Assembly: GCA_035534435.1 (NCBI GenBank)
Contig: DATLRX010000017.1
Coordinates: forward strand, 1-61,477
DNA: 61,477 nt
Direction of reading: 5' to 3'
Origin: Palsa-851 sp035534435
Lineage (GTDB): Bacteria > Chloroflexota > Dormibacteria > Aeolococcales > Aeolococcaceae
Shown piece by piece: positions 59,458-61,477 of the stretch (position 1 is its first letter; each line of letters opens with the position of its first letter). The notes under the pieces were generated by a model, which saw only the letters and a program-made list of their open reading frames with translations, was not told the DNA's origin and ran no database searches. Position numbers and translations under genes: made by a program.

Positions 59458-60081
59458 ATGGCTGGCAATGTCGCCGCTGCGGCGGGGTGCGCCGCCGGAT
59501 ACCTGATCGGGTCTGTGCCGTTCGGGCTCATCGTCGGCAAGACCGTCGGCGGCCTCGACGTGCGCGACTTCGGCAGCGGCAACATCGGCACCACCAATGT
59601 CGTGCGCACGATCGGCGCGAGAGCGGGCGCGCTGACGTTCGGCCTCGACGTCGCCAAGGGCGCCGCCGCCGTCCTTCTGGCGCGGCGCCTCGGTGCCGAC
59701 CCGATGGCACAGGCGACAGCCGGACTTGCGGCATGCGTCGGACACTCCTGGCCCGCGTTCGCCCACTTTCGCGGCGGCAAGGCCGTGGCGACCGCGGCCG
59801 GGGCGCTGATCGTCGTGTCGCCGCAAGCATTCGCATTCGCCGCTGCAGGTGGTGTCGGGGGCCTCGTGCTGACACGAACGGTGTCGGTCGGTTCCCTCGC
59901 GGCTGCCGGAGTGGGGACCGTCGGCGGCGTGCTCGCCTCGGTGCGCACGCACGACCCGGTCCCGGTTGCGTTTGCGTCGCTGGCGGCGACGCTGGTGGTG
60001 GTCCGGCACATCCCGAATATCCGCCGCCTCGCGCGCGGCGAGGAGCCCAAGCTGTCGAGCCGCCTCCTCGGCGGCTCTTGA
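59458..60081 (+). CDS. plsY: glycerol-3-phosphate acyltransferase PlsY
   Basis: A 207-residue membrane enzyme using acyl-phosphate to make lysophosphatidate. Motif 1 is YLIGSVPFGLIVGK, motif 2 is DFGSGNIGTTNV, motif 3 is GHSWPAFAHFRGGKAVAT. About five to six helices. It begins the phospholipid pathway with PlsX. A sensor kinase gene starts 7 bases after its stop. Confidence 0.95.
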   Translation: MAGNVAAAAGCAAGYLIGSVPFGLIVGKTVGGLDVRDFGSGNIGTTNVVRTIGARAGALTFGLDVAKGAAAVLLARRLGADPMAQATAGLAACVGHSWPAFAHFRGGKAVATAAGALIVVSPQAFAFAAAGGVGGLVLTRTVSVGSLAAAGVGTVGGVLASVRTHDPVPVAFASLAATLVVVRHIPNIRRLARGEEPKLSSRLLGGS

Positions 60082-60088
60082 CCTCCTC

Positions 60089-61333
60089 GTGACCGGCGGC
60101 AACCCCGCGGCATCGCCCGGACTGAGCGTTGTCGACCGTGTCAGCGCCGTCATTCGCGCGCTGACGACGACCACCGGTGGAGTCGCCGCGCTGCAGAGCG
60201 AGGTGGTCCGCACGGCGGCGCTGCTTGCCGGCGAGGACGCCACCGCCGCCATGGCGCTCCGTGAAGGGGATCATTTCGTGCTCGCGACGCTCGATATTCC
60301 TCCGGCGGCGGGCATCGCCGACGGGTGGGAGCGATCGGCCGAGGTGCTCTCGGGCAAGCGCCTGAGCCGCGATGTGCCGGGGGGCGGATCGCTGCTCGTG
60401 CTGCCCATGTTCTTCGGCGGCGAGGTGATCGGCGCACTCGCGGTGCTGTCGCCGCCGCATGCGCGCGGGCGCGGGGACGACACCGAGGATATTCTCGCCA
60501 GCCTTGCCGGTAACGCGGCCATCGCCATGGAGAACGCACGGCTCTATGAGCAGGAGCGCGATACGGTGCGACGCCTGCGCCAGCTCGACGCGATGAAGAC
60601 GAACTTCCTGTCAACCGTGCAGCACGAGATGCGCACGCCGCTCACCGCGATCCTCGGCTTGAGCGACCTCATCGAGATGTGCTGGGACACCTGGCAGGAT
60701 CCCTCGAAACTCGATGCGCTGCGAGACATCCAGGTTGCCGCGAAGAATCTCGATGGGATCGTCGAAACCATCATCGACTTCTCCGCAGTCGATGGCAGGG
60801 TCATGCCGCTCGCGGTTGGCGACATCCCACTGGCAGTCGCCGCCCACGCCGCCATCGAGACGATCGGCGAGCGCCACAAGGGCGGTTTGCCGATCCCCGC
60901 GACAGTCGAGGTGGATCCGGACATCACGCTCGCGGCCGATCCCGACCGGCTCGGTCAGGTGCTCCGGGCGCTGGTCGACAACGCGGTGAAGTTCAGCGAC
61001 GGCAAGGGGAGTGTCCTCGTGCGCGGGTCCCGCGCCGGCGACGGCATGGTGCTCGTGGAGGTGATCGATCAGGGCATCGGGATTCCCACCGCGGACGTCG
61101 AGCGTGTCTTCGACCGCTTCTTTCAGGTGGACAACACCGCGACACGACGCTTCGGCGGCACGGGCATGGGGCTGGCACTCGTGAAGCGCGTCGTCGACGC
61201 GCACAGCGCGACCGTCGAGATCGACACCGGCGTGGGCCACGGGACGCGCGTCGTCCTCCGATGGCCGGAGCACGCGGTGACGTCCGAAGTCGCCGCCGAC
61301 ACGCCGATCGCACCGTCCGTGCCGGTACAATGA
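60089..61333 (+). CDS. soluble sensor histidine kinase with GAF-like domain
   Basis: A 414-residue kinase without membrane helices. Residues about 15-150 form a GAF-like sensor. The phosphoacceptor His179 is in TVQHEMRTPLTAI. ATPase boxes are N (DNAVKF), G1 (DQGIGIP), F (FDRFFQV) and G2 (GGTGMGLAL). It would sense a cytoplasmic signal and phosphorylate an unlinked response regulator. Start GTG 60089, 7 bases after plsY. Ligand unknown. Confidence 0.9.
   Translation: MTGGNPAASPGLSVVDRVSAVIRALTTTTGGVAALQSEVVRTAALLAGEDATAAMALREGDHFVLATLDIPPAAGIADGWERSAEVLSGKRLSRDVPGGGSLLVLPMFFGGEVIGALAVLSPPHARGRGDDTEDILASLAGNAAIAMENARLYEQERDTVRRLRQLDAMKTNFLSTVQHEMRTPLTAILGLSDLIEMCWDTWQDPSKLDALRDIQVAAKNLDGIVETIIDFSAVDGRVMPLAVGDIPLAVAAHAAIETIGERHKGGLPIPATVEVDPDITLAADPDRLGQVLRALVDNAVKFSDGKGSVLVRGSRAGDGMVLVEVIDQGIGIPTADVERVFDRFFQVDNTATRRFGGTGMGLALVKRVVDAHSATVEIDTGVGHGTRVVLRWPEHAVTSEVAADTPIAPSVPVQ
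61326..61331 (+). promoter_or_regulatory. -10 box of the SRP RNA gene
   Basis: TACAAT overlaps the first base of the kinase stop codon; the RNA would begin about 61338-61343. No clear -35 TTGACA is seen at the expected distance. Confidence 0.5.
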
Positions 61334-61342
61334 CCTCGGTCG

Positions 61343-61477
61343 CGCTAGGCGGGGCGTTAGCGGTGCCCTGTACCCGCAATCCGCTATAGCGGGGCTGAAT
61401 TCCCCACCGAGGGGGCGCGTTGTCGGGTCTGCTCCGGACGCGCCGGCGTTGACGACTGGGTCCCGCGCAGCTCGGGC
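61343..61477 (+). ncRNA. ffs: signal recognition particle RNA, long (Alu-containing) type, 5' part
   Basis: The 5' region of a long bacterial SRP RNA. GCTAGGCGGGG at the start and the run GCGGTGCCCTGTACCCGCAA with CCGCTATAGCGGGGC are the highly conserved Alu-domain helices 3 and 4 and their loops. The gene continues past the window end; the SRP54-binding tip is not in view. A long Alu-type RNA is usual in Bacillota, Chloroflexota and related groups. Confidence 0.88.

Overview
The window is a 61.5 kb piece of a GC-rich bacterial chromosome, gene-dense, with many 4-bp stop/start overlaps. No mobile elements, CRISPR arrays or phage genes were seen. The lineage cannot be fixed from sequence reading alone. 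Two F420/flavin-type small oxidoreductases, a zinc-type HemB, a TatA/TatC pair, an Alu-containing long SRP RNA and apparent leaderless promoters fit an Actinomycetota- or Chloroflexota-like organism, and I lean to a GC-rich Chloroflexota-type lineage. The sequence may be metagenomic: both ends cut RNA genes (a tRNA-Leu at 1-62 and the SRP RNA at 61343-61477).

Layout. 1-2.4 kb: partial tRNA-Leu, three copies of a tiny double-CxxC (zinc-ribbon-like) protein, a DUF4234 protein and a deazaflavin-type oxidoreductase. 2.6-7 kb: a polytopic membrane protein, a secreted-type protein, a PrmC-related methyltransferase and an ion permease. 7-14.9 kb: an amine/GABA catabolism cluster (two class III aminotransferases, PuuB-like oxidase, APC permease, aminoaldehyde dehydrogenase) with a MerR-XRE-cupin regulator. 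15-18.3 kb: a minus-strand operon of ECF sigma factor, membrane Rieske protein with an anti-sigma-like N-terminus, Tat-signal mini-protein, DUF4331 protein and a small conserved protein. 18.4-26 kb: hydrolase, acetyltransferase, murI, polyprenyl synthase, EEP nuclease, small membrane proteins and a DnaQ-like exonuclease. 26.1-32.2 kb: hemACDB, a cyclophilin and hemL. 32.2-40 kb: tatA, tatC, rph, rdgB, an SDR, a serine protease, trxB, a PduO-type cobalamin adenosyltransferase, a PucR-type regulator and a ferritin-like desaturase. 40-48.3 kb: acylphosphatase, an aminotransferase, trpEGCFBA (no trpD) and aroA. 48.3-52.1 kb: mutM, PPOX protein, NUDIX, YdeI-like, MoaD-like and mnmA. 52.2-58.5 kb: a complex I membrane-arm cluster, nuoJKLMN. 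58.6-61.5 kb: acyltransferase, plsY, a sensor kinase and the SRP RNA.

The most striking observation is in nuoJKLMN. Gene order and fold signatures are those of respiratory complex I, yet nearly all the membrane-embedded Glu/Lys/His residues that carry protons in NuoK, L, M and N are replaced by neutral residues, while flanking motifs and exact residue spacings are kept. This looks like a complex I-like membrane module that has lost, or never had, canonical proton pumping. Other points worth a second look are the Rieske/sigma pair, the three mini zinc-ribbon paralogues, the MerR-XRE-cupin fusion and a repeated -10 box 6-10 nt upstream of start codons that implies leaderless mRNAs.
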